A DNA stretch of 17,828 bases from an uncultured beta proteobacterium (GTDB lineage Bacteria > Pseudomonadota > Gammaproteobacteria > Burkholderiales > Burkholderiaceae_C), in the NCBI GenBank assembly GCA_903927495.1, contig CAIYNH010000166.1:1-17828 (forward strand), read 5' to 3'. The notes under the pieces are model-generated. The model was not told where the DNA came from, did no database searches, and saw only the letters and a list, made by a program, of their open reading frames with translations. This document shows, piece after piece, positions 1 through 7,560 of the stretch; position 1 is the stretch's first letter; the number at the start of each line of letters is the position of its first letter. Both the position numbers and the translations under genes were made by a program.

Positions 1-109
1 ATACTTATTAATTGGCAAATATTAACATGTACATGTCTACATATTTGCATCAAAAAACACACTAACGCATTGATTTCAAAGGGGATTTAAGCAAACGTAG
101 GGAGGAACT

Positions 110-829
110 TCAGATTAACAAGGGCAGCGTGATGCGGCGCAGCACGCGCCTGGGTGAAGCAGCATCCATTTCCGCTGCCCCGTACATCTCCTTGGGAATG
201 GCCTGCAGACCCGCCAACAGAATCAGTGTGTAAAAACCCATGTGGGCCCAGATCGAAACGAAAATCGTCCAGAAAATGGCCCAGTTCGCATCGATCAGCC
301 AATCCACGGTTGCCAAACCGGCCGCCACCAGGCCCGCATTGAAGACCCCCTGACTCTGCAAAAGTCACTTCCAAATCAGCGCCACCACCACCGGCGACAA
401 CAACACCGGGTAGAAAAATACACCACGCCAAAAACCCCGGCCCACAATCTTGCGATTCAGCGGCAGTGCGGTAACGAGCGAGAGCAGCACCATCAACACC
501 ACCTGAATCAGGCTGAACTTAACGGTGTTAAAGATAGCTCGCCAAAAAACATCTTTGCGACAGGTCTGAATGGCGAAATCGTCGCGGCACTCAAACAGGA
601 TGCCGAAATTCTCGCTGCCAGTAAACGGCCGCTCCAGCGGCATCAATTGCACACCCCCAGTGGTGGCATAAACCAAATTGATGACAATCGGCAAAAAAGT
701 AAAGAAGCCAAACACCAACAAATTGGGGCCGACAAACATTTTGCCAATTTTCGAGGGCCCAAGCAAACGCTATCCCAAGCGGAACAGCGGCTCAAAAAAA
801 TTGAAGAACAAGGCCAGAAAACGCGACAT
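110..829 (-). pseudogene. Broken sugar ABC transporter permease (MalF/UgpA-like)
   Basis: This is a relic of an inner-membrane permease of a binding-protein-dependent sugar transporter. Reading from an ATG at 829-827 gives a typical short cytoplasmic N-terminus, then a TAG at 772-770, then the usual first membrane segment (NLLVFGFFTFLPIV). The frame stays open to a TGA at 367-365, which falls directly after IWK where a Trp codon is expected. The same frame then resumes with the family's QGVFNAGL stretch and the EAA loop (GAAEMDAASPRRVLRRITLP). A TGA at 112-110 ends the frame and no homology follows, so the last membrane helices are missing. Both internal stops are single-base nonsense changes and no frameshift is needed. 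The gene lies 86 bases after the binding-protein gene and was probably its partner. Sequencing error could explain one stop, but not the lost C-terminus as well. Confidence 0.85.
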
Positions 830-915
830 CAACGGCACTCAAATATTCTTACAAAAAGTCTTTTAGCGCCCTACTATCAAGTATAAGTCGCTATCATTTT
901 TAATGCTACTTGAGT

Positions 916-2190
916 TTATTTCTGCGCTTGTTTGACCGCATCAGTCATGTCAACACCGATCTTGCTGATGGCCTCATCAGCCGTCATCTCGCCCACAATG
1001 GCTTGCGTCACCCGGCTCACAGTTGGCAGCATGATGGCTCGGTTGAACTTGTAGCCCTGAAACTGGTACGCCACCGGCGACAGACTGGCAACGCCGGCGC
1101 TGAAGGTACCCAGCGCGGCCTGGGCAGCAGGTGTCGCACCGGGATAGGCAACACCCTTCTTGGCCAAACCCGCGTGAGCAGGGATATTGTTGGTTTTTCC
1201 AGCAAATTCGGCGTAATTCGCCTCTTGAGCCATAAAGTCCAGGAACATGCCAGCTTCTTTGGGCGCTTTACTGGTTTTGAGTGCGACCCATGCCGCACCG
1301 CCTGGAATCCCGGTGCAGGCTGCCGGCCCGCATGGGTTGGGCACGGCAACCCAGTCAAACGCCGTGCCAATGTCTTTTTGCAGACGGTTAATCTGCCACG
1401 AACCCGACAAAACCATCGCGACACGAGCATTCTTGAACTCACCGATCGAGTCCGCGTAAGAAGATCCGCCAGAGCCGCCCCATACTTCCTTGAGCATGGC
1501 TCCATCCTTGTGCCATCCAATAAATTTCTTCACCAGCGCTTTGTAGCCATCGTCAAGCACCAACTCGCCCTTGGCATCAAAAATTTTGGCACCGTAACTG
1601 ATGGCCGGTCCGGCAAAACGATGACCCGACCGATCCCAAGCCAGCGCGGCTGGCGTTTGCGTGGCTTTGGCCACCTTGCGCGCGGCCTCAATCCACTCAT
1701 CCCAAGTCGCTTTGGGCCCCGGTATCGCCACTTTGGCCTGCTCAAACAGCGTCTTGTTGATGTAGGGACCGGTCATGGTCAGCTGCGACATGAACCCATA
1801 AATGCCCTTATCGGTAGCACTGGGACGCAACCAAGGCAGCGTAGCGCCAAAATTGGCTTCCCAGTACTTGGTGTCTTTAAGACTTGCGCTGATGTCGAGA
1901 TAGTATTTTGAGAGGCCACCCAAATCCGTCACACGGGCAATGTCAGGCCCTTGACCGGCGGCCAGTTGCACCGGGAGTTGTTCCACGATCGTCTTGTAAG
2001 GCACAACATCCAGCATCACCTTGGTCCCAGGGTTTTGAGCTTCGAAGCGTTTGACCAATTCGGCGGTGACATCGCACTCAATGCCATCCTGATAACACAT
2101 CACCCGAATCTCGGCAGCATGCACCGAGGTAAGCGCAGAGACCACAAACACAGCGAGCAAAGGGTGCAACCGGCAAGAATCTAAGGCCAT
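916..2190 (-). CDS. Sugar ABC transporter substrate-binding protein (family 1)
   Basis: The 424-residue product is a periplasmic solute receptor of the MalE/UgpB type. Residues 1-25 form a Sec signal peptide ending SVHA|AE. The body has the usual layout: EIRVMCYQDG start, FEAQNPGTKV helix, a QGPDIARV segment near residue 80, and a TWDEWIEAARK helix near residue 165. A paired Cys segment (NPCGPAACTG) near residue 290 may form a disulfide. The ATG at 2190 is supported by a GGAG at 2196-2199, five bases upstream. The reading frame is full length with no visible damage, but the permease downstream is a pseudogene and no ATPase or second permease is visible nearby. The receptor may therefore be an orphan, or may serve another transporter such as the one at 10705-14878. 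The ligand is probably an oligosaccharide or monosaccharide but cannot be specified. Confidence 0.93.
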   Translation of the reverse strand: MALDSCRLHPLLAVFVVSALTSVHAAEIRVMCYQDGIECDVTAELVKRFEAQNPGTKVMLDVVPYKTIVEQLPVQLAAGQGPDIARVTDLGGLSKYYLDISASLKDTKYWEANFGATLPWLRPSATDKGIYGFMSQLTMTGPYINKTLFEQAKVAIPGPKATWDEWIEAARKVAKATQTPAALAWDRSGHRFAGPAISYGAKIFDAKGELVLDDGYKALVKKFIGWHKDGAMLKEVWGGSGGSSYADSIGEFKNARVAMVLSGSWQINRLQKDIGTAFDWVAVPNPCGPAACTGIPGGAAWVALKTSKAPKEAGMFLDFMAQEANYAEFAGKTNNIPAHAGLAKKGVAYPGATPAAQAALGTFSAGVASLSPVAYQFQGYKFNRAIMLPTVSRVTQAIVGEMTADEAISKIGVDMTDAVKQAQK

Positions 2191-2920
2191 AAATACTCCA
2201 TCAAGGGTGTTGAAATTTGCCTGCCATCATATAAGCGCATGGACCGAGGGTGCCATATGGTTTCTACCAATGCCAGGCCCAATTTCCAAAGCATTTGTGT
2301 CGAGGCATCGAGCCGCAGACATCGTTACAGCTTGACAATACTGTCGGTTGTCCAGGTGAACCTGATCGCAGCTGAACTGGACAGTGACCTGTTCGCTGCA
2401 TCTTTTCATGTCGCCATGCATTGGGTATCAGAGAGCGGATCATGGCGGTGGCATTTAAAGCAAGATTTTCGTCAGGTCACGTGCAAAAGCTGGAATTGCA
2501 AAAAATTTCTGATCTCCTCCACCTCGGCACAGCGGCTTCACACCAAGCATCTCGGAAGTGAGCGACACAAGCGCCAATGAGAAGAAAAGCTTGACGAATC
2601 CCCAACTCGATCTTGAAGCGGTAACCATAAATCTGCAGTATTGATAGCAGCTCATGCAAGCCACATAAACTCTAAAGACCAATGTATCATGATAATTTGG
2701 CCGCACTGCTTGCGCCTGCCCGAATCAATTCGTGCCTACAAGGTGCAACAGACGATCGCCAAAACGCCGTCATCGCGCCATCCTTCGTCATTGCAAGCGT
2801 AGTAACTTTGTGCAATACAGTATGAGTCTTTGGTCTAGTTGTCGTTAAGATGTATGGCGACTGTGGACAGAAATTAGTCCATTTTTGTGATTCTCAAGTA
2901 GTATCAAAACCCAAGAACCC
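2191..2920. other. 730-base gap without a supported gene
   Basis: Several short open frames exist on both strands (for example 2239-2580 plus and 2455-2706 minus). None has a recognisable domain, a convincing ribosome site or protein-like composition. The leader of the binding-protein gene lies at the left end, with GGAG at 2196-2199. A sequence resembling a DnaA box (TGTGGACAG at 2862-2870) lies upstream of the DUF3079 gene. I see no tRNA, no clear terminator and no terminal inverted repeat of an insertion sequence. The stretch may hold decayed coding DNA, but I cannot show this. Confidence 0.5.
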
Positions 2921-3139
2921 GTGGCCAAGAAATTCCCCATACATCCGGCTAACCCTGAACGAATCTGCTGGGGCTGTGACCAATTCTGCTCCGTCGATTC
3001 GATGGCATGTGCCAACGAGCGCTCACCCCATCCGATGGAGCTGTTTGGTAACGACTGGATGGCTTGGGGCCAAGAGGTGCTGGCCATGCCGGAATCGGGA
3101 ACGAGTCAAAAATTGCCTTTTGGACCAAATAGTCCGTGA
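2921..3139 (+). CDS. DUF3079 family small Cys-rich protein
   Basis: This 72-residue cytoplasmic protein matches what I remember of the DUF3079 family: a MAKKFP start, then HPANPERICWGCDQFC, a second Cys stretch, then HPMELFGNDW. Cys16, Cys19, Cys23 and Cys30 form a CxxC-x3-C-x6-C cluster that could bind zinc or an iron-sulfur centre. The first codon is GTG at 2921, chosen because the family begins exactly there; the ribosome site upstream is poor. The segment between the last Cys and the HP motif is shorter than I recall for the family, where a GxGxRTQHP-like stretch is common. The C-terminal 20 residues look unconserved. The function is unknown. The gene is convergent with the nuclease-like gene ending at 3192 and probably stands alone. 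Confidence 0.8.
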   Translation: MAKKFPIHPANPERICWGCDQFCSVDSMACANERSPHPMELFGNDWMAWGQEVLAMPESGTSQKLPFGPNSP

Positions 3140-3191
3140 CAAAAATGACGAGTTATCGGCCCTGCGCTCAGGTTCATTTTGGAGATCAAGA

Positions 3192-4055
3192 TTACAAGGC
3201 CGTGACCATCGGATTGCAGACTCCTTCGTGACTAAACGCCACTTGCGGACTATCCAATTCAGATTCTCGACGAGGGGTCGCCTTTGCCAGTTCCATCCAA
3301 AGCAAAAACGGTAGTTCACTCATGGTCTTTTTTGGAGCCATCCGGGTCACTTCAAACTGGTTGTTTTGGAAGACCATTACACCGCACTCAATGGGAATTT
3401 CATTCGGCTTTGCAATCGGGTGTCCGCTGCGGTCACAGCCCAGAACGTACCAGCATTGACCGCCGAGCTCAAGGTACGCGGCTCTCTTTTCTGGGCGCTT
3501 CAAATCCCCCATTAGGTCGGCGCGACTGACTTTGATTTCATGGATAACGGGTTCAAGATAGTCATGCCGTGAACTATTGCGAATAGAAAACACGTCAGGT
3601 TGAGACATTTTCCATTTGCTCTGATCGCTTGAATCAGCCGGCACCTTTGCACGCAGACTCAACCCCGTCCAAGCTATTCGTCCTTCGCGCAACATGGCTT
3701 CAACCACTTTGTCGACCAAAGCCTCATGCGCTGAGCGAGCCTGGCGATTTCCCTGCGTTGCACTGGCAAGATGTTTGATTCCAGCGTCAGTCAGGCGCAC
3801 CAAATTGTGACCCGTATCACTAATGACTCTCTGCATGAGTCCCGCTGCCAGCAGGTCGACTTCAACCACATCCTGATATGGCCAACCAGCAGATCGGTAC
3901 ACCTCACGCAGTCGCTGTGCGTGAACGCGCTTGAGGGTGACTTGCTGGCAACTCAAACTCACGCCCTGCGCAATGTCAGCGCGTGGTGTACATGGCACGA
4001 TGTCGAGCACGGCGGGCACCGTGCTCAGGGCAACAGGTTGATCCAAATGTGGCAT
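3192..4055 (-). CDS. Winged-helix / PD-(D/E)xK nuclease-like protein
   Basis: I do not recognise this 287-residue protein by name. Residues 40-100 read like a winged-helix domain: VDLLAAGLMQRV, then TGHNLVRLTDAGIKHLA, with the LTDxGI wing typical of DNA-binding wHTH proteins. Residues 150-210 carry a PD-(D/E)xK pattern: Pro153-Asp154 in a strand, then Glu173-Ile-Lys175 in HEIKVSRADLMGDLKRP, then a YLELGGQCWYVLG strand. The EIKVSRADL...D.KRP block resembles the MmcB-type putative repair endonucleases, in which EVKSSRADF precedes a similar helix. A role in cutting or repairing DNA is therefore inferred, not shown. There is no signal peptide or membrane segment. The ATG at 4055 has no strong ribosome site. 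The upstream region holds paired DnaA-box-like sequences, which could be an operator. Confidence 0.75.
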   Translation of the reverse strand: MPHLDQPVALSTVPAVLDIVPCTPRADIAQGVSLSCQQVTLKRVHAQRLREVYRSAGWPYQDVVEVDLLAAGLMQRVISDTGHNLVRLTDAGIKHLASATQGNRQARSAHEALVDKVVEAMLREGRIAWTGLSLRAKVPADSSDQSKWKMSQPDVFSIRNSSRHDYLEPVIHEIKVSRADLMGDLKRPEKRAAYLELGGQCWYVLGCDRSGHPIAKPNEIPIECGVMVFQNNQFEVTRMAPKKTMSELPFLLWMELAKATPRRESELDSPQVAFSHEGVCNPMVTAL

Positions 4056-4181
4056 GATGAAATTTATTGGTACTGATGTTTCATCCAGTATATTGCAAGA
4101 TAACGCCGATCTCTTGTAACCCCCCGTTGCTTAAATTCTGGGCACACCCGGTAAGATCAGTGCTGGCATCGGTTTGCTGAC

Positions 4182-4228
4182 TTATCCAATGACTTATCCA
4201 CAAGCTTGATCAGGCATTCTGTGGACAA
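4182..4228. promoter_or_regulatory. Cluster of DnaA-box-like sequences in a divergent gap
   Basis: TTATCCACA at 4194-4202 is a perfect match to the strong E. coli DnaA box. TTATCCAAT at 4182-4190 is a near match on the same strand. TGTGGACAA at 4220-4228 is the reverse complement of TTGTCCACA, so it forms an inverted pair with the perfect box, 17 bases apart. The cluster lies between the divergent genes starting at 4055 (minus) and about 4307 (plus). A short A+T-rich stretch (GGTAAATATTGCGAAAAT) follows. There is no dnaA, dnaN or replication gene nearby, so a replication origin is unlikely. Regulation by DnaA, or by the winged-helix protein next door, are both possible. Confidence 0.4.
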
Positions 4229-4306
4229 AGAACCTCTCGTTTGGCAAACTTTGGGGTAAATATTGCGAAAATCTGATTGGATGTGAATACTGTGTTCTAT
4301 CCATTC

Positions 4307-4588
4307 ATGCCAACCGATACCATTCGGACACTCAAACTACCCGAGGGCTATTCTTTGGCCGACCTCAAGCTTCGACGCTGCGAATCTGATGCCATCGATC
4401 CGGATATGGATATGAATATGAAACTGGTCTGCAAAATCGATGGTTTTGACTTCCAAAAGACCTGTCAAAACCCAGGCCCCGCGGTAGCGACAATTCCGAG
4501 TGTTTGGCAAACGAGCCATCTGGCAGGAGGGGGTCAGCCTGAAGCATTGATGCTGGAGTTAAAGGCTCCCGGTCAGAGTCAAAATTGA
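4307..4588 (+). CDS. Short hypothetical protein
   Basis: From the ATG at 4307 this gives 93 residues. A GTG at 4283 and a TTG at 4277 are in frame and would add 8-10 residues; no start has a good ribosome site. The sequence begins DTIRTLKLPEGYSLADLKL. It has an acidic, Met-rich middle (DPDMDMNMK) and ends with a region containing WQTSHLAGGGQPEAL. No signal peptide or membrane segment is present. The pattern weakly recalls short uncharacterised proteobacterial proteins with an LPEG...LKL start and an H.A.GG.P segment, but I cannot name a family. It ends 29 bases before the deacetylase-like gene, so the two may be cotranscribed. Confidence 0.5.
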   Translation: MPTDTIRTLKLPEGYSLADLKLRRCESDAIDPDMDMNMKLVCKIDGFDFQKTCQNPGPAVATIPSVWQTSHLAGGGQPEALMLELKAPGQSQN

Positions 4589-4617
4589 AAAATTGACAAC
4601 CGTCGAGAACGCCAAGA

Positions 4618-5541
4618 ATGCAAGCCTTTTACGCCGATCATTTTGTGCTTCCTTTGCCATCAGGGCATCGCTTTCCGATGCAAAAGTACGCCATGCTACG
4701 TGAGCGTCTGATGGCTCAGATGCCAACCATTGAAATGCACGAGGCTTTACCCATCAGCACCAGTGAATTGAGCTTGGTACACACAACAGGCTACATCGAA
4801 GCAGTATTCGATGGTAGTTTGAACCCTTCGCAGCAGCGAGAAATCGGTTTTCCATGGAGCCCCGGTATGCTCGAGCGAGCCTGCCGCTCTGTTGGCGGCA
4901 CTGTTTTAGCCGCCCGCGCTGCCATCAAGGGTGGATGGATTGCGGCGAATCTGGCAGGTGGCACTCATCACTCGCACGCGGATCGTGGCAGCGGGTTCTG
5001 CGTATTCAATGATGTAGCTGTTGCAGCACGCCAAATGCAACGTGAGCACGCCCATCATTCGCAGCACACTTTGCAGGTAGCCGTGATTGATCTTGATGTC
5101 CACCAAGGAGATGGTACCGCTTGCATCTTTGCTGGTGACGCTTCGGTTTTTACATTGTCTCTGCATGGTGCCAAGAACTTCCCTGCACGTAAACAAACAA
5201 GTGATTGCGATATCGAGTTGCCCGATGGATGCCAAGATGTAGCCTATTTGGAAGCGCTCGAACAAGGACTCGATCAATTGGCGCGGCGCTTTTGTCCCGA
5301 CCTGATTTTCTACTTGGCCGGAGCAGACCCGCATGAGGGTGACCGTCTGGGGCGATTGGCTGTTTCTGATGATGGCATGCAAGCCCGTGACCGCCGTGTC
5401 TTTGACTGGGCTTTTCAACACCGGGTCCCTTTGGTCATGACCATGGCAGGCGGCTATGGACACGATATCGAGTCCACCCTGCGGGTGCAATTAAACACCT
5501 ACCGCATCGCGCTGCAGTACTGGCAGCGTCTGCGTTCATAG
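4618..5541 (+). CDS. Histone deacetylase superfamily amidohydrolase
   Basis: The 307-residue protein is a zinc-dependent deacetylase-fold enzyme of the HDAC/AcuC/acetylpolyamine amidohydrolase superfamily, acting in the cytoplasm on acetylated lysines, polyamines or small amides. The active-site set is complete. His117-His118 lie in GGTHHSHAD; the FCVFND motif is at 127-132; zinc ligands are Asp160 and His162 in DLDVHQGDGT, with the third ligand Asp237 in LAGADPHEGD. Tyr280, in AGGYG, is the transition-state tyrosine. Length is normal for the short bacterial class. The N-terminus (FYADHFVLPLPSGHRFPMQKY) is also typical. The ATG at 4618 is preceded by only a weak ribosome site. A short gene ends 29 bases upstream. 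The substrate is unknown, and nothing nearby encodes a matching acetyltransferase. Confidence 0.95.
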   Translation: MQAFYADHFVLPLPSGHRFPMQKYAMLRERLMAQMPTIEMHEALPISTSELSLVHTTGYIEAVFDGSLNPSQQREIGFPWSPGMLERACRSVGGTVLAARAAIKGGWIAANLAGGTHHSHADRGSGFCVFNDVAVAARQMQREHAHHSQHTLQVAVIDLDVHQGDGTACIFAGDASVFTLSLHGAKNFPARKQTSDCDIELPDGCQDVAYLEALEQGLDQLARRFCPDLIFYLAGADPHEGDRLGRLAVSDDGMQARDRRVFDWAFQHRVPLVMTMAGGYGHDIESTLRVQLNTYRIALQYWQRLRS

Positions 5542-5628
5542 CGCGTTTTCGGGGCAAGGACGTGCCTGATACTCCGCATTTGGATGGCACCCAGGTCTGT
5601 CAGGTCGGTTGGATGATTTCCACACTTC

Positions 5629-5651
5629 AGCCAGGAAATTTTTGCCTGGCT
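5629..5651. terminator. Perfect 7-bp hairpin after the deacetylase gene
   Basis: AGCCAGG (5629-5635) and CCTGGCT (5645-5651) are perfectly complementary around a 9-base A/T-rich loop. The hairpin lies 88 bases after the stop codon of the deacetylase-like gene, between it and a convergent small gene. There is no run of T after either arm, so it is a doubtful intrinsic terminator. It could instead be an mRNA end-stabilising structure or a protein-binding palindrome. Confidence 0.35.
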
Positions 5652-5801
5652 ATCCAATACATTAAGCCCATTACCTCCAACCGGCAAAGGTAATTTCATT
5701 TCCATATCAATCTGACACTTTGTTGCTTAGTCTTGTCGTGCGTCAGCGCTGTCTGCGGCATCGCGCCTAGTGTCGTATCGATCTAAAAACACAATAACTT
5801 G

Positions 5802-6263
5802 CTATTTTTCTAATGAAGCAAAAATTCCACTCCATCCAGCGGTCTGCACCCGCAACTGCTTATCGCCCATTCGCGTCAATGTGAATACTCCGCCGTTACC
5901 CAAGGCGTAGCGAAGTACCCAGCTTGCGGCGGGGCCGAAGCGAATCTGGTCTGACGTAAATCTGATTTCCATGGCTTTGTCGGTTTTACAAATCACGCCA
6001 GAAATATCCGCCCAACGACCTTTCGTCGACTTTATGAACTCCACGGAAAGTGCCCCGTTATTGTCAGAAATTGACACTATCATTGGTTTCGCATCATCCA
6101 TCGTTGTCTCCTCCCATTTGAAAGAAAACGATCGATCGTTAAGCAATTCTTTCAACGCAGAGATCGTGGATACGCATTTTTCAGACTCTTGGGCATGACT
6201 GTTAAAAGGCAAGCAAAGTGTCCAGCAAGAACATAGGAAAATTCGAAGAAACGAGCGAGTCAT
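5802..6263 (-). CDS. Small secreted hypothetical protein
   Basis: The 153-residue product begins with MTR, a hydrophobic stretch (FLRIFLCSCWTLCLPF) and a likely signal-peptidase site NSHAQ|ES near residue 25, so it should be periplasmic or secreted. The mature part has Cys30 and Cys92, which could pair. Its segments KWEETTMDD, VSISDNNGALSVEFI and RWADISGVICKTD suggest a small beta-rich fold. I recognise no family. The ATG at 6263 gives the signal peptide directly, which supports this start, although no ribosome site is obvious. The flanking genes show no shared function. Confidence 0.72.
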   Translation of the reverse strand: MTRSFLRIFLCSCWTLCLPFNSHAQESEKCVSTISALKELLNDRSFSFKWEETTMDDAKPMIVSISDNNGALSVEFIKSTKGRWADISGVICKTDKAMEIRFTSDQIRFGPAASWVLRYALGNGGVFTLTRMGDKQLRVQTAGWSGIFASLEK

Positions 6264-6386
6264 GTTTGTGCAGTGTCAGCGTTAATTGTGAAATTTTGCC
6301 TGAATAGACATCAACTTGTTTGAGCAGTTCGAATTCAGTGTTCTACAAACTCGAAAGTTGACATTTATGCCTTGGTCATCCCATCC

Positions 6387-6390
6387 GGAG
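6387..6390 (+). promoter_or_regulatory. Ribosome binding site favouring the start at 6397
   Basis: GGAG lies six bases before the ATG at 6397. The upstream in-frame candidates (ATG 6367, TTG 6316) lack a comparable site, so this one was used to choose the start of the membrane protein. Confidence 0.5.
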
Positions 6391-6396
6391 AATGGC

Positions 6397-6900
6397 ATGC
6401 AGGCATCGACCGAACCCGCTGACACCAGCGTGCACCCATCGTCGCTTGGGTGGTATTGCCTGCGCACGGCCCTCTTTGCAAGTATCCCGACGCTGTTCGG
6501 CCTGAGCGTGCTGCTGATCACCACCTATTTTCAGACTCCCGAGCTGAGCACGGGAAGCTTCAAACTGCCCATGCCCGATGTCTGGGATCTGTTTGGGAAC
6601 ATCGTTTTCGCACCCGTAACGGAAACCGCACTGCTTGTGGCGCTGCTGCTGGTGCTTGCGCGCACGCCGCTTTCGGCCACCCTCAATGCCCTACTGTGCG
6701 CATTGATCCTCGGGGTGCTGCACGGCGTGCTTCAGGGGTGGTTCAAGTTTCCAATGGCCGCGTGGGGTTTCTACTTCTTTGCCCAGTCCTTCCAGGTCTG
6801 GAAATGCATCTCCCTGCCCAAAGCGATGCTGGCGGCGCTAATGCCCCATGTCATCGTGAATGCGACGGTTATGGCCACTCTTACCGCTCATTCCCTCTGA
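6397..6900 (+). CDS. Membrane protein with partial CPBP-protease motifs
   Basis: From the ATG at 6397 the product is 167 residues long with about four to five hydrophobic segments: 23-43, 67-88, 94-113, 122-136 and 143-163. The layout resembles the CPBP family (CAAX protease and bacteriocin-processing type, Pfam CPBP intramembrane metalloprotease). His109 lies in ILGVLHG, where motif 2 has a His, and His151-xxx-Asn155 matches motif 3. The motif 1 position shows only one Glu (Glu76 in PVTETALL) instead of the paired EE, so catalysis is doubtful. It may be an inactive relative, or the resemblance may be superficial. In-frame starts at 6367 and 6316 are possible; the GGAG decides for 6397. No immunity or peptide-modification genes are nearby. 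Confidence 0.7.
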   Translation: MQASTEPADTSVHPSSLGWYCLRTALFASIPTLFGLSVLLITTYFQTPELSTGSFKLPMPDVWDLFGNIVFAPVTETALLVALLLVLARTPLSATLNALLCALILGVLHGVLQGWFKFPMAAWGFYFFAQSFQVWKCISLPKAMLAALMPHVIVNATVMATLTAHSL

Positions 6901-7030
6901 TCTCTGCGCCGTTTACACTTGAATCTGCTTTTCAGTTGCTCACACCGATTGAATATTGACCCACCCTGCCGATCCAATCAAAATCATCGCCCAAGGGTCG
7001 GGGAATATACCTGCCAATATTGAGAATCGG

Positions 7031-7438
7031 TTAAGGCTTAGCCACTGGTGTCGCTTGGGACCCCGATGCCGTGCGCGCTGTTGGAACCGTTATTCCCCCG
7101 TCCGCAGCCCCAAGGCGAGTCGCTGTACTCATCGACCTTCCGCTTAGCGGTTGTGGCGCGCTCCAATATCCAGATATTGGGGTAGCTTGGGGGGTCTCCG
7201 ACTCCACGGATGGCTTGGTCTGTACCTCGGATTTGACACTGGATGATGCCGATGCTGCCGACTTTTGAGATTTTTCGCCGTCGTAGATGAGAATGCCGGT
7301 CGAAGTGCCTTTGATGATGGCGAGCCGCTTTTCATACAGAGACGCTGATGGTTCCTGCGCACTCACGCTGGACTGGCAGGCTAATATCACTGCGAATAAG
7401 CACAGCGATTGAATCGGTCGAAAAGTGTGAAATGTCAT
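7031..7438 (-). CDS. Small exported Ser/Thr/Pro-rich hypothetical protein
   Basis: The 135-residue product starts at the ATG at 7438. An AAGGAA at 7447-7452, eight bases upstream, supports this start. Residues 1-27 look like a signal peptide (SLCLFAVILAC, then SVSA|QE). The ILAC at 18-21 could be a weak lipobox, so a lipoprotein is possible. After a short structured-looking segment (LYEKRLAIIKGTSTGILIYDG), residues 55-135 are rich in Ser, Thr, Ala and Pro and probably disordered. No domain is recognised. The frame is open far upstream (to 7822), but that part overlaps the CE15-like gene on the other strand and is not protein-like. This start leaves a 190-base divergent promoter region. Confidence 0.65.
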   Translation of the reverse strand: MTFHTFRPIQSLCLFAVILACQSSVSAQEPSASLYEKRLAIIKGTSTGILIYDGEKSQKSAASASSSVKSEVQTKPSVESETPQATPISGYWSAPQPLSGRSMSTATRLGAADGGITVPTARTASGSQATPVAKP

Positions 7439-7446
7439 AAGCAAGG

Positions 7447-7452
7447 TTCCTT
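7447..7452 (-). promoter_or_regulatory. Ribosome binding site for the exported protein
   Basis: On the minus strand this reads AAGGAA, eight bases before the ATG at 7438. It favours that ATG, which opens a signal peptide, over the much longer upstream open frame. Confidence 0.5.
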
Positions 7453-7560
7453 CAACCAAACAGAGAGGCCTGCAACCAGGTCTGTGGTGCAGTTCTCTAA
7501 TTTTAGACTTCATCGCTGGTATTTTCCAAGTCTTGAACTCCTTGTGAACGACCGACCTAG

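Noticed and set aside
1..109. Insertion-sequence end next to the permease relic
   Set aside because: The stretch is A+T-rich with short ACATGT repeats, but I see no terminal inverted repeat, target duplication or transposase fragment.
242..886. Plus-strand open frame of 214 codons over the permease relic
   Set aside because: It is the antisense of a recognisable permease and its product is rich in Gln, His and Arg with no domain, as shadow frames usually are.
910..1911. Plus-strand open frame of 333 codons over the binding-protein gene
   Set aside because: The minus strand encodes a full solute-binding protein with a signal peptide; the plus frame has no domain or ribosome site.
2239..2580. 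Possible plus-strand gene in the 730-base gap
   Set aside because: No ribosome site, no recognisable motif and an unstructured composition. A decayed gene cannot be excluded.
4182..4228. Chromosomal or plasmid replication origin
   Set aside because: Only two good boxes and one weak box, and no dnaA, dnaN, rep or par gene in the window.
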